A stretch of DNA of 20,104 nucleotides from positions 1 through 20,104 of the forward strand of contig CBDEVU010000012.1 of NCBI GenBank assembly GCA_965243715.1. The letters are read 5' to 3'. Under the pieces are notes generated by a model, which was not told where the DNA came from, made no database searches, and saw nothing but the letters and a program-made list of their open reading frames with translations. Position 1 is the stretch's first letter. Every line of letters starts with the position of its first letter. This stretch comes from UBA11606 sp965243715 (lineage in GTDB: Bacteria; Actinomycetota; Acidimicrobiia; Acidimicrobiales; Aldehydirespiratoraceae). Shown here one piece after another: positions 8,016 to 16,422 of this stretch. The translations under genes were made by a program, and so were the position numbers.

Positions 8016-8899
8016 CCGCCATCAGCCATACGGGGTCAAAGAAGGGCGCCGCCGTGCTCGAGGCCCGCATCCGGCGCCTTTTCCGGCGACTACGCCAACA
8101 GCGGCCCGCCATGATTGCGCTGGCGTATCTCGTCGTGCTCGTCGTCTGCGCGATCCTGGCGCCAGTGATCGCGCCCGCCGACCCGATTGAGCAAGATCTC
8201 GGTTCCAGCTTGATGGGGCCGTCCAAAGACCACCTGTTGGGAACAGATCGGCTCGGCCGTGACACACTCAGCAGGGTCATCTTCGGGTCTCGAGCGTCGC
8301 TGCTTGCCGCGGCACAGGCTGTGGTTGTCGCGAGCGTGCTCGGCCTGCCGGTCGGTGTCGTCGCTGGCGTCGCTCGCGGTTGGTTCGACACCGTCGTCAG
8401 CGCAGTCGCTGATGCCATCTTGAGCATCCCGGCCATCGTGTTGGCCCTGGCGATCATCGGCGTCCTCGGCCCGAACCTCACCAACGCCATGGTCGCAATC
8501 GGCATTGTCTACGCCCCTCGACTGTTCCGCGTGGTTCGGGCCGCCACGATCTCGGTCCGCGAGGAGACCTTCATCGACGCTGCCTATGTCAGCGGCACCT
8601 CGACCCTGACGGTTGCCCGCACCCACGTCCTGCCCAACATCATGTCGCCCCTCGTGGTGCAGGTCTCCCTCGCGCTCGGGTTCGCGGTCTTGGCCGAAGC
8701 GGCCATCAGCTTCTTAGGGCTCGGTGTCCAACCACCTGATGCCAGTTGGGGTGTGATGCTCGGCAACGCGACGTCACTCATGGGGGATCACCCAGAACTT
8801 GCTCTGGCCCCAGGAATCGCGATCGTGCTGACGGTGCTCGCCTTCAACGTCTTGGGTGACGGATTGAACGATGCACTCGGGCACGAGGCCCGCCAGTGA
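8012..8899 (+). CDS. ABC transporter permease, DppC/OppC type
   Basis: A 295-residue partner permease. The N-terminal OppC_N region has a basic stretch followed by a membrane helix (about residues 33-55) and the family motif HLLGTDRLGRDTLSR (about 74-88). The EAA-like loop is AAYVSGTSTLTVARTHVLPN, and EAAISFLGLGVQPPDASWG near the C-terminus is a strong OppC/DppC signature. It begins with an ATG inside an ATGA overlap with the upstream permease and ends in a GTGA overlap with the first ATPase, so translation is probably coupled through the set. The two permeases form a heterodimeric pore. Confidence 0.94.
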   Translation: MTAISHTGSKKGAAVLEARIRRLFRRLRQQRPAMIALAYLVVLVVCAILAPVIAPADPIEQDLGSSLMGPSKDHLLGTDRLGRDTLSRVIFGSRASLLAAAQAVVVASVLGLPVGVVAGVARGWFDTVVSAVADAILSIPAIVLALAIIGVLGPNLTNAMVAIGIVYAPRLFRVVRAATISVREETFIDAAYVSGTSTLTVARTHVLPNIMSPLVVQVSLALGFAVLAEAAISFLGLGVQPPDASWGVMLGNATSLMGDHPELALAPGIAIVLTVLAFNVLGDGLNDALGHEARQ

Positions 8900-9930
8900 G
8901 GACCGCGGCAGCCACGAACGAGACGGCACTGGACCGATCGGCGTCTTCGCCGCTGCTGCGGGTGGAGGATCTGACGATCGAGTTCCCAACCGAGCGAGGC
9001 TGGGTACCAGTCGTGGATCGTGTGAGCTTCGACGTACTCGAAGACGAAGTCGTCGCACTGATCGGCGAGTCGGGATGTGGCAAGTCGGTCACTAGCCAAG
9101 CCATCCTCGGTCTGACCGGCCACGCAGGCGGTCGCGTCGTAGGCGGCCGGGTTGTGTTCGACGGCAACGACGTGCTCACCATGAACCGCAGCCAAATTCG
9201 ACAACTGCGGGCCGCGTCGATCGCCATGGTGTTCCAGGAACCAATGTCGTGCCTCGACCCCGCCTTCACGATCGGCCAACAGATCACGGGGGTTCTGCGC
9301 CGACATCGGGGACTCTCTCGCAAACAGGCGCGCAACGAAGCAATCGAGTTGCTCGACCGCGTTGGCATCCCCGACGCCACCCACCGCGTCGATGAGTATC
9401 CCCACACACTCTCCGGCGGGATGCGCCAACGAGCCCTCATCGCGCAAGCGCTGTCGTGTGGACCTCGGCTGCTGATCGCAGACGAACCGACCACCGCGCT
9501 CGATGTCACCGTGCAGGCTCAAGTGCTCGACCTCCTCGCCGAGTTGAGGTCAGATTTCGGAATGTCGGTCCTCTTCGTCACTCACGATCTCGGTGTCATC
9601 GCTGAGATCAGCCACCGCGTCTTGGTGATGTATGCCGGGCAGGTCGTCGAGGAGGGCAACTCCATGACCATCTTCACGCACCCGCAACACCCCTACACAT
9701 CGGCGCTCCTCGGCTGCCTGCCCGAGGTACGCCCCGCCGAACCGCTGACCGCACTTCCAGGCTCGGTTCCACCCCCGCACGCCTCTCCCGCTGGGTGCCG
9801 CTTCGAGCCTAGATGCGACCATGCCACTGCCGACTGTGCAGCTCCCCAGGAGATCGTGGCGATCGACGACGCCCGTCGCGCCCGCTGTATCCGAGCCTCG
9901 GCTCTGGACCTGCCCGGGGTAGAATCGTGA
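8896..9930 (+). CDS. ABC transporter ATP-binding protein, DppD/OppD type
   Basis: A 344-residue ATPase that begins at a GTG overlapping the previous TGA by four bases. The nucleotide-binding domain has Walker A GESGCGKSVTS (about 56-66), a Q-loop in FQEPMSCLDP, ABC signature LSGGMRQRALIAQAL (about 173-187), Walker B LLIADEPTTALD and H-loop VTHDLG. The C-terminal oligopeptide-type extension starts at HPQHPYTSALLGCLP. It carries the usual Cys pattern (CRFEPRC, then further Cys residues), which in some family members binds an iron-sulfur cluster. With the following ATPase it powers import through the two permeases. Walker A, Walker B and signature motifs are all intact, so it should be active. 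Confidence 0.94.
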   Translation: MRTAAATNETALDRSASSPLLRVEDLTIEFPTERGWVPVVDRVSFDVLEDEVVALIGESGCGKSVTSQAILGLTGHAGGRVVGGRVVFDGNDVLTMNRSQIRQLRAASIAMVFQEPMSCLDPAFTIGQQITGVLRRHRGLSRKQARNEAIELLDRVGIPDATHRVDEYPHTLSGGMRQRALIAQALSCGPRLLIADEPTTALDVTVQAQVLDLLAELRSDFGMSVLFVTHDLGVIAEISHRVLVMYAGQVVEEGNSMTIFTHPQHPYTSALLGCLPEVRPAEPLTALPGSVPPPHASPAGCRFEPRCDHATADCAAPQEIVAIDDARRARCIRASALDLPGVES

Positions 9931-10976
9931 CACCGGCTCTCGAGGTTGAGAACATCACCAAGACCTTCCCGGTGGTTCGCGATGCCGTAGGCCGCGTGAA
10001 GACGAAGGTTCACGCTTTGACTGACGTTACTATCCATGTCGGGGTCGCGCGGACCTTGGGCCTAGTGGGCGAATCGGGATCTGGAAAGTCAACGCTCGCA
10101 CGCGTCGCCATGCGTCTCACCGAACCCGACTCAGGCACCGTCCGTCTCAACGGCGAAGATATCTCGGCCCTCGGTGGGAAGCGGTTGCGCAACGCCCGCC
10201 GCAAGATGCACATGGTGTTCCAGGATCCGCGATCGTCGCTCGACCCCAACTGGCTAGTGGGAGACATCGTGGCCGAGCCATTGCGCCGCCAGAGCGAGAT
10301 GCCGCGCGTCGAGCGCGACGAACGGGTGGCGGAGCTTCTGACCGGAGTTGGTCTCCTCGCAGAACACGCTTCTCGCTACCCCGACGAGTTCTCCGGTGGG
10401 CAGCGACAGCGAATCGCGATCGCCCGCGCCCTATCGCTCAACCCGTCGCTGATCGTGTGCGACGAGGCGGTCTCGGCTCTCGACGTCTCCACTCAGGCAC
10501 AGGTCCTTACCTTGCTTGAAGAGCTCCAGGACCAGTTCGACCTCGCATACCTGTTCATCGCTCACGACCTCTCCGTGGTGCATCACATCAGCGACGACAT
10601 CGCGGTGATGTACTTGGGCAGAATCGTCGAGTCGGGTCCCTCCGACGAGGTATATCACCGACCCCGCCACCCCTACACCGAGGCCCTCCTCTCAGCGATT
10701 CCTCGCGTGTCAGCATCAAGCCGTCGCAGCCGCATTCTTCTGCAAGGCGACCCACCCAGCCCCATCGACCTGCCCAAGGGCTGTGCGTTCGCCGGCCGGT
10801 GCCCATACGCCATGGACATGTGCACTCGCGAACGACCGGAGTTGATTGCCTGGGGTCTAGTAGCGGTGGCGTGTCACCTCCACTCCGACGGCCCCGCGCT
10901 GGCTGGCGCACCAGTCACCGAAGTGTCTCAATCGGGGCCGCCCGGCGCGAGGACCGTGCATGACCAAACTCCATGA
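9927..10976 (+). CDS. ABC transporter ATP-binding protein, DppF/OppF type
   Basis: A 349-residue ATPase. I choose the GTG at 9927, which overlaps the previous TGA by four bases and begins VTPALEVENITKTFPV. A longer open frame from 9813 reads through the upstream gene with no family-like sequence. Motifs: Walker A GESGSGKSTLARV, Q-loop FQDPRSSLDPNW, signature FSGGQRQRIAIARAL, Walker B LIVCDEAVSALDVS, H-loop IAHDLSVV. The oligopeptide extension HPYTEALLSAIPR ends with a Cys-rich tail (GCAFAGRCPYAMDMC, later VACHL). It completes a five-protein importer with the binding lipoprotein, two permeases and first ATPase. Its last 17 bases overlap the next gene. Confidence 0.94.
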   Translation: MTPALEVENITKTFPVVRDAVGRVKTKVHALTDVTIHVGVARTLGLVGESGSGKSTLARVAMRLTEPDSGTVRLNGEDISALGGKRLRNARRKMHMVFQDPRSSLDPNWLVGDIVAEPLRRQSEMPRVERDERVAELLTGVGLLAEHASRYPDEFSGGQRQRIAIARALSLNPSLIVCDEAVSALDVSTQAQVLTLLEELQDQFDLAYLFIAHDLSVVHHISDDIAVMYLGRIVESGPSDEVYHRPRHPYTEALLSAIPRVSASSRRSRILLQGDPPSPIDLPKGCAFAGRCPYAMDMCTRERPELIAWGLVAVACHLHSDGPALAGAPVTEVSQSGPPGARTVHDQTP

Positions 10977-11667
10977 CGCTCCGCTGCTTCCCCAGACCAT
11001 CGTGAACGCACTGAACCAGTACGGACCCGAGCCATCCCTCTACCTTGACGGCAAGCTCGCCAGCTACGGCTGCGTGATCACCCCGCTCCACCCCCTCGGC
11101 TCATTTGAAGATCGAGCAACAGAACTTCGCCACCACCAACCGGGGCTGACCCTGCTGGCCCTGGGTCCCACGCTGATCGGCACCGACCTACTGGAGAGCG
11201 CGCGGATGCTCGCTCCGGCTCCGTTGCAAGCGGCCGCGGCCGCCGCGGAGGACGTCGCCGCGCTGTTGTACACCGGCGACATCGGCCGATTCGACGACGA
11301 GGGATATCTCTATATCGTCGCTCGGGTCAAGGACATGGTGATCACGGACGGATTCAACGTCTTTCCGCGCGAAGTCGAAGACGTCCTCACTCGCCACGCC
11401 TCCGTTGCGGCCGCCGCCGTCATTGGGGTGCCTGACGAGAAGTTCGGCGAAGCCGTCAAGGCAGTCATCAAGCTCAGCGTCGGGGTCGACCCAACGGCCA
11501 AACTGACGGCCAATCTCCAAGAGAGGGTCAAGGAGGCTAAGGGCTCGGTTCAGGTGCCGAAGACCATCGACTATGTCGCCGACATCTCGCTCACCCCATT
11601 GGGCAAGCCTGGTAAGAACGCCATCCGCCAACGGTACTGGGACCACCAGGACCGAGCGGTCAGCTGA
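10960..11667 (+). pseudogene. Internally deleted acyl-CoA synthetase (AMP-binding enzyme) gene
   Basis: A 235-residue open frame that reads as disconnected pieces of a fatty-acyl-CoA-ligase-type enzyme, normally about 500 residues. Residues 1-36 resemble the N-terminus, 37-48 (VITPLHPLGS) an internal strand, and 50-80 a later helix region. At 98-106 the start of the ATP-binding loop (ALLYTG) jumps straight into the late core motif TGDIGRFDDEGYLY (105-118). The hinge and C-terminal lid domain then follow to the end, with the catalytic-Lys region TPLGKPGKNAIRQRYW. Almost the whole acyl- and AMP-binding core is absent, so it cannot be a normal ligase. All joins keep frame. It overlaps the upstream ATPase gene by 17 bases and would still be translated. 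It could be decaying, an assembly artefact, or a repurposed lid domain. Confidence 0.7.
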
Positions 11668-11700
11668 CACGAACGAACCACACGAAAGCAGACTCGGACC

Positions 11701-12333
11701 ATGCCTCACCTCGAACCGGCGGACCGTGCTGACCTCAGCGCATATGAGCACATCTTCCAAGCAGTCGAATCCACAATGGGTTTCCTCCCCCGATCGATGC
11801 TCACCATGGGCCACAACCCACCCCTCCTCGAGGCCTTCGGCAACCTCGGCGGCGTCATCCTCGGCTCTGGCTCGATCGACCCCGGCCTCAAGCAGCTCGT
11901 CGCCCATGTGTCTTCCACCGCCTCAGGCTGTCGCTACTGCCAAGCACACACCGCATCCACTGCGGCTAGGCGAGGCGTGTCAAGCGACAAGATAGAAGAG
12001 GTCTGGCTTTTCGAGACTAGCGACAAGTTCACCCCCGCAGAGACCGCCGCCCTGCGACTCGCACGCGACGCCAGCATTGTACCCAACGCCACAACAAAGC
12101 ATCACTTCGACGACCTCGCCGAGCACTTCAACCCCGCCGATATCCTTGAACTCGTCAGCGTGATCTCACTATTCGGCTGGCTAAACCGGTGGAACGACAC
12201 ACTCGGAACCGAGCTCGAGGATGAACCCCTCAGCTTCGCCAGCGAACATCTCACCGCCCGAGGGTGGGACCCCGGCAAACACCAACACCCGGAATCGGTC
12301 GACGCCGATCATATGGACGACGAGTCGGTTTAG
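11701..12333 (+). CDS. Carboxymuconolactone decarboxylase / AhpD-like family protein
   Basis: A 210-residue all-helical protein of the CMD/AhpD superfamily. The key motif is C77-RY-C80-QAH83 (SGCRYCQAH), the redox CxxC-plus-His signature of AhpD-type peroxidases, preceded by the typical L..LVAHVSS helix. The C-terminal half (SDKFTPAETAALRLARDAS, then ADILELVSVISLFGWLNRWND) matches the longer peroxidase-related branch of the family. The role could be thiol-dependent peroxide or protein-disulfide reduction, or ring-lactone chemistry; the CxxC favours the former. It begins 33 bases after the deleted ligase gene and is the last gene of the plus-strand operon. No clear terminator follows within the next 70 bases. 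Confidence 0.85.
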   Translation: MPHLEPADRADLSAYEHIFQAVESTMGFLPRSMLTMGHNPPLLEAFGNLGGVILGSGSIDPGLKQLVAHVSSTASGCRYCQAHTASTAARRGVSSDKIEEVWLFETSDKFTPAETAALRLARDASIVPNATTKHHFDDLAEHFNPADILELVSVISLFGWLNRWNDTLGTELEDEPLSFASEHLTARGWDPGKHQHPESVDADHMDDESV

Positions 12334-12400
12334 TCATGTACCGTGTGATAGCGGCTTGAAGAGTGGTTCTCAGCAATCACTCCGCCTGATCTACAGCTAG

Positions 12401-12575
12401 GGCGCCGTCGACGAAACACAACGCCGCATCGACGCGTTCGCTGACCGCCACCACCAAGCCTTCCCGGCTGCGGTGCGCTGCCTACAAGACAACCGTCAAG
12501 CGCTGACCTCGTACCTACGATACCCGACCACCACAGCCCCCGACGACACCGCCCGATCCGAAATGCATGTTCTAG
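12401..12575 (+). mobile_element. Remnant of an IS256-family (mutator-type) transposase
   Basis: A plus-strand frame from 12401, preceded by an in-frame TAG at 12398-12400, encodes about 40 residues including RRIDAFADRHHQAF, PAAVRCL and LTSYLRYP. This resembles the part of IS256-type transposases that comes just before the conserved IRHSNLIERTFGE block. After the RYP the frame loses similarity. In another frame HRPIRNA appears, which could be a shifted trace of that block. No DDE triad, complete ORF or terminal repeats are visible, so this is a decayed scrap. The assignment rests on remembered family patterns. Confidence 0.45.
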
Positions 12576-12870
12576 TTGATCATCCACCGGTATCGGGTAC
12601 GGGTGGGCATGGACACGGATGCCAAGGTGTCGGACCGGTCGTGTTGTTGCTAGCGCTCACGTTCTTGACCACGCCCTCTGTTCGGGTTGAACGAGGCTCG
12701 TATCGACCGCTCTCAGGCCGAGCGCTAGGACCGGCTAGTGGCCGCTGTTGACTATTGGCGCCTTCTGCGCTGTTACATCTTTATTACACGGAGGTCGATT
12801 TTTCGATTGTCCACAGAACGCAAACACCCCGGAAACCGCTGAGTTTCTGTGGTGGCAGGGGCAGTGTGTT
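12576..12870. other. Non-coding stretch between transposase remnant and tRNA fragment
   Basis: No intact gene is recognised. A small hairpin, GAAAC (12832-12836) with GTTTC (12843-12847), lies 24 bases before the tRNA fragment. It may be part of a recombinase arm region or a weak terminator. Confidence 0.4.
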
Positions 12871-12918
12871 GGGGGCAGGATTTGAACCTGCGACCTTCGG
12901 GTTATGAGCCCGACGAGC
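12871..12918 (-). tRNA. 3' fragment of initiator tRNA-fMet (CAT), probable att site
   Basis: Read on the minus strand, 48 bases match the anticodon arm to the start of the acceptor 3' strand of an initiator tRNA. They contain GGGCTCATAACCC (CAT anticodon flanked by the three G:C pairs typical of initiators), a short variable loop, the T-arm GCAGGTTCAAATCCTGC, and CCCC. The D-arm and 5' acceptor strand are absent, as the sequence to the right is unrelated. The 3' end diverges after the C run and lacks a recognisable acceptor end, so it cannot be a functional tRNA. Such 3' fragments are left at the far end of elements that integrate into tRNA genes. With the fragment's 3' end pointing left, the element should lie to the right, over the defence genes. 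Confidence 0.8.
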
Positions 12919-13555
12919 CTGATTCTGGCCTACCCTGTCTGACCTGCGACTTTGACCGTTCTCCCAGGTCAGCGGCCATTTGTCGAGGGATTGGTGTTCC
13001 CCGTAGGTCCCCGCTGCACCCTCCTGTTTACGGTTGTCCCGCGTCATCTGTGCGCCATGGGCCTAAGCGGTTCAGTTACCGCTTTCTCACATGAGCTACG
13101 CGTGCTTGGCCGGTGGGGCAGAGACCGATAAGACGAGCCAGCGGCTCCGCTATGATCTCGACTCTAACGACCGCGAGCAACTCAGCCGGGACGCTGCGAG
13201 CACAACTAACGCAAGCACCGCTTGTTCGGTGGGGGTTCAACTCGGAGGGGGGTTTGCAACCCTTAACCCACACCGCACCCGGTCGCACTGGATCAATGTT
13301 GTAGCGGCCTGACCAGGACACAGCCTGCTCCTCCATCCGGTCTAGGACCGATGAGTCGAGAGACAGCGTGACAAGTTCAGCAAGTCGAGTCCGGCGCGCC
13401 TCTCATCCCAGTACGCAATGACCATCGTCGTCGGTTGGTGAAGATCGGCGGCTTGAGCGCGCGGCGGACAGTCTTGATGGGCTGCGCACACCGGCACAGA
13501 CTCAACGGCGCCGCCCTTCGAGTTCTACGGCGGCGAGCCCGCACGCTGGTACGTG
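12919..13555. other. Gene-poor island edge downstream of the CBASS operon
   Basis: There are 637 bases without a convincing gene on either strand. Several short open frames exist but lack motifs; there is no tyrosine-recombinase (R-H-R-Y) signature and no JAB (HxH...SxxD) motif. It holds a perfect 7-bp hairpin at 13065-13084 and smaller inverted repeats (CGGTC-TAG-GACCG at 13338-13350, and GGGTT-TGC-AACCC at about 13250-13262). Confidence 0.5.
13065..13084. repeat. Perfect inverted repeat, possible terminator
   Basis: AAGCGGT (13065-13071) and ACCGCTT (13078-13084) form a 7-bp stem with a 6-nt loop. On the plus strand a TCTC tail follows; there is no long T-run on either strand. It could be an intrinsic terminator ending leftward CBASS transcription or a recombinase-related site. 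Confidence 0.4.
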
Positions 13556-14719
13556 TCATGCTCGCACGCATGCTTCGTATCCGTCGTCGGTTCGGTGATA
13601 TATCCCGATACTTCTGGACACCTGCGGGTTGATGGCCTGTCCGAGCGAGATTGCGGCCGACAGTGGCGCGGCCGCGAACAGATGGATCTTGGTTGCGGAC
13701 TTGTGTTTCGCCTCGATCGTTCCAAGCAGCTCGTAACAAGCTGCTTGGAATCGGTTCAAGTCATTTCCCGTGACCAGCACATTCGCATCTGCGACGGTGC
13801 CCTCACCGGCTCGAAGAACGTAGGTGGGCAGATGTTGCAGTTCTTCCGGCAGTTCGCGATGTTCGATCGAGCCAGAAGCGTTGACGATCACGTTCACCGT
13901 AGCAGTGTTCGACGCTTCGGGGCTGCAGACAACGAACGTTGCGGTTCCTTCGCCGGTGCCCCAGTCCCAGGATTGTGTCAATCGCGAGCGCTGAAATAGT
14001 TGTACGGAGAAGCCATCATCGAGCTTCGTGCCCAGATACACCAAGAGAGGGAGTCGGGCGAACCCGAAGACGCTGACATGCCCGATGTGGCCTCGGGATA
14101 CACCGTCTCGAAGGCGACTTTCCACGAGTTCATTGATCGCAGCGCAAGCCATGTCGAAGTAAGCCTGAGTGCCAGCTTGCTCGCCGGGCAGACCCCTTAG
14201 GTCGCACTCGATCGTTGAGTGATCCAACGCAAGCGCGAACTCCGGTAAGCGCCCACCCCTCCTGAGACAGGCACCTGTTGCTTCAAGGCGCGTGCACTGA
14301 ACCGTGTCGCCGTAGAGGTCGCCGATCACGCGAACGACGACAGTACGGTCGCTCATCGCCATCTCTGCGGCACGTCGGATTCGCTGCTCATGAAGTCGCT
14401 TGACCCTTCGAAGCAGGCCGACATCAAGGGTGCCGGCGTTGACCTCAGCGTCGATCTGACTGTGATGTAGTCGGCAGAGAAGGACGACGTTGTCTGGGTC
14501 GTCAGCGTCCTCGTCTGGCAGCAGAAACTCATGGCGAGCAGACTTCGACCCGTGCTTAGGTGCGTTCGAATCGGTGTTACGGCGCTTGCCTTTGATGTGG
14601 GCTGCTTCGCCGACAGCCGGCTCGGGTGACCCGATGTCACCGTCCAGGAGGTACTCGCCACACATCGCGCACCTGCCTCCAGCGCGTACCCAGATCTTGC
14701 GGCGGTCAACGTCTCTCAT
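13556..14719 (-). CDS. cap5: HNH endonuclease-SAVED domain CBASS effector (Cap5)
   Basis: A 387-residue fusion of an HNH nuclease and a SAVED ligand-sensing domain. The HNH part (about 1-115) has a zinc pair C17-AM-C20, an AAHIKG segment with the general-base His41, and NVVLLCRLHHSQID (77-90) with Cys82, His85 and His86. The SAVED part (about 125-387) has the characteristic late segment IHLFAAAPLSAAISLGQAIN (about 345-364) followed by IGIYHRTDDGY. In CBASS this protein binds the cyclic oligonucleotide made by the CD-NTase, oligomerises, and degrades DNA to stop phage spread by killing or halting the cell. The ATG overlaps the cap2 stop in ATGA. It is the last gene of the operon. The length is normal for Cap5, and all catalytic residues I can check are present. 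Confidence 0.93.
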   Translation of the reverse strand: MRDVDRRKIWVRAGGRCAMCGEYLLDGDIGSPEPAVGEAAHIKGKRRNTDSNAPKHGSKSARHEFLLPDEDADDPDNVVLLCRLHHSQIDAEVNAGTLDVGLLRRVKRLHEQRIRRAAEMAMSDRTVVVRVIGDLYGDTVQCTRLEATGACLRRGGRLPEFALALDHSTIECDLRGLPGEQAGTQAYFDMACAAINELVESRLRDGVSRGHIGHVSVFGFARLPLLVYLGTKLDDGFSVQLFQRSRLTQSWDWGTGEGTATFVVCSPEASNTATVNVIVNASGSIEHRELPEELQHLPTYVLRAGEGTVADANVLVTGNDLNRFQAACYELLGTIEAKHKSATKIHLFAAAPLSAAISLGQAINPQVSRSIGIYHRTDDGYEACVRA

Positions 14720-16422
14720 TTCTCCATCTCCAGGAACAGTTGGCCGGGCGCCGAAATGCCCGAGTGCGGCATGTTGACCAGGTGCATTCCACCAAGGTCC
14801 ACGTCGAGATGGTTAGCGATCAAGCTGACCATCGCCGCGGCGAGACCGGCAGCGTCGGCGGCCGAACCATGAAATGTCGGTGTCGAACAACCTGGCGCTG
14901 GCAGCACCAGTGCTGCTGGTTCCGATTCTGCCCACAACCGATGGAACGGTTCGAGGTCATCTCGGCTGGAGACCTCGGGGGCGAGCAGGTTCTGCACCTG
15001 CGCCGGCGAATGTGAAGAGGAACCAACGACCAGCAGACCGAGAGTGGCACTCTCGGTATCTGTGGCGACCGAAACCAGCAGCGGGCCGCCCGGTGTTGGT
15101 TGCAGCCCTGCGGCGACGGCCTCGTTAACCGTGGCATCCACGATCAGGTCGGCGTCGTTCGTCGACGCGGCAACTGCGGAGCCAACGATCGATTCGACCT
15201 CAACGTCATCTGAAATCGCTTCGAGCCGTGCTTGCAATTGAGTCGCCTTGGCAAATCCAATGTCGGCCTCAACATAGTTTTGGCGGACGAGGAGGCCTCC
15301 CCGGATGCTGCTTGAATCACGGAGACGGATCCGCCGGACGCCAGCGCGTACGAGGAACTCAGCGATCCATGATCCCAGAGCGCCACACCCCCACACCTCG
15401 ACGGTCCGGCCGCGGAGGCTGTGGACAGGCCTATTTGCGTCTCGTCTTGTCGTTTGGTCCTTGCGTTCATCTGACATGTTGCACCACTCCAGCGAAGTTT
15501 TGATGTCGATCCTTCTTGCGAACAATTCTGATGTTTCAGCCAGCAGTGCTGCGCGGCGGGCAGCAGGGGAACATGGAATTCGGGCCGTGCAGAGGTGCCA
15601 GCCGCGGTGTCCCTGTGGATCGCGGGCAACGGCGACTGTGATGTATAGCGGCTCCTCGCACGCGTTCGCGGCGAGGGTGCGTTGAAGCGCAAACAGAACG
15701 GGAGCAGGTTTGGGGCCGCCTGATGTCTGAATCGTGTTGAGTAGTTCTTCGAGGGTGCGGCCTGGCCCGAAAGGCATCCGCTTTGGGACAGTCACCGTCA
15801 GGGTGCGGATTTGTCGTTCGTCACCGAGTGCTTTCGGCTCGATGTCGACCCTCTGTTTCGTTCGAGGACGGGCGCTTCCTATCGACATCGTTTTACCCGG
15901 AACGCCGGGGAACGCTCGCACGACGGCGGTGGGCGCACCTCCTGTAGCTGGGTTGAGGCCACCGACGGGATCGAAGAGTGCTGTCGTGGGATCGAATCGG
16001 CCGTTGGCAGCGTTTTCGAAGAAGCTCCACACTTGTTCAAGTACGTCTGCGATGCCGCCGGCCGGATGCCACTCGCGGTCCTCGTCGAGGTAGATGCAGA
16101 GGTTGTTTCCGTACAGGACGTGCACAACGTCGACGAAACGGTCGTGGTCGACGTAGATCTTCGGAGGCTTCGCCGGATAGGCAACACCTATTGCGAAGAT
16201 AACGTCTTCGACCGGCAAGATCAGGTTTGAATCGGACGGGAGATCAATTGATCGGGTGGAAATCGTCGCCTTCACAAACAACCAAGAACCAGAGCTGCTC
16301 GGTAGTTCATAGGGTTGTCCGACCTCGAGAATGTCATCGGGGTGAGCAACGGCGAGGGCGCGCAGATCTGCGAGTCCGGCCCGCTGGTTGGGCGACCAAC
16401 GCGAGGCTCGTCGTCGGCTCAT
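14716..16422 (-). CDS. cap2: E2-E1 fusion conjugating enzyme of CBASS (Cap2)
   Basis: A 568-residue fusion of an N-terminal E2-like domain, a linker region and a C-terminal ThiF/E1 adenylation domain. The E2 part (about 30-140) has YPAKPPKIY and the active-site Cys109 in NNLCIYLDEDREWHP, resembling the HxxxxxxNLC...W.P pattern of bacterial E2s. The E1 part begins near 335 with the nucleotide loop GCGALGSW (345-352), Asp369, Arg380, Lys393 in GFAKA, and a catalytic Cys512 in PGCSTPTF. In type II CBASS, Cap2 activates the C-terminus of the CD-NTase and conjugates it to a target, priming nucleotide synthesis. It overlaps both neighbours by four bases (ATGA each time). No Cap3 JAB peptidase follows, which is unusual for the E1-E2 form. 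Confidence 0.92.
   Translation of the reverse strand: MSRRRASRWSPNQRAGLADLRALAVAHPDDILEVGQPYELPSSSGSWLFVKATISTRSIDLPSDSNLILPVEDVIFAIGVAYPAKPPKIYVDHDRFVDVVHVLYGNNLCIYLDEDREWHPAGGIADVLEQVWSFFENAANGRFDPTTALFDPVGGLNPATGGAPTAVVRAFPGVPGKTMSIGSARPRTKQRVDIEPKALGDERQIRTLTVTVPKRMPFGPGRTLEELLNTIQTSGGPKPAPVLFALQRTLAANACEEPLYITVAVARDPQGHRGWHLCTARIPCSPAARRAALLAETSELFARRIDIKTSLEWCNMSDERKDQTTRRDANRPVHSLRGRTVEVWGCGALGSWIAEFLVRAGVRRIRLRDSSSIRGGLLVRQNYVEADIGFAKATQLQARLEAISDDVEVESIVGSAVAASTNDADLIVDATVNEAVAAGLQPTPGGPLLVSVATDTESATLGLLVVGSSSHSPAQVQNLLAPEVSSRDDLEPFHRLWAESEPAALVLPAPGCSTPTFHGSAADAAGLAAAMVSLIANHLDVDLGGMHLVNMPHSGISAPGQLFLEMEK

Noticed and set aside
12473..12751. Plus-strand 92-codon open frame as an intact small gene
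   Set aside because: Its first part is the IS256-like fragment and the rest has no similarity I recognise; it has no good ribosome site.
12784..13047. Minus-strand open frame of 87 codons containing AHNPKVAGSNPAP
   Set aside because: That peptide is simply the translation of the tRNA-fMet fragment; it often appears at ends of integrases or spurious frames crossing tRNA genes. The rest has no recombinase motif.
13076..13336. Possible Cap3 (JAB) remnant downstream of cap5
   Set aside because: I looked for HxH and SxxD motifs on the minus strand here and saw none.
13377..13739. Minus-strand open frame of 120 codons at the end of cap5
   Set aside because: It is Arg-rich, overlaps the cap5 3' end in another frame, and lacks any family pattern; it looks like a GC-rich shadow frame.
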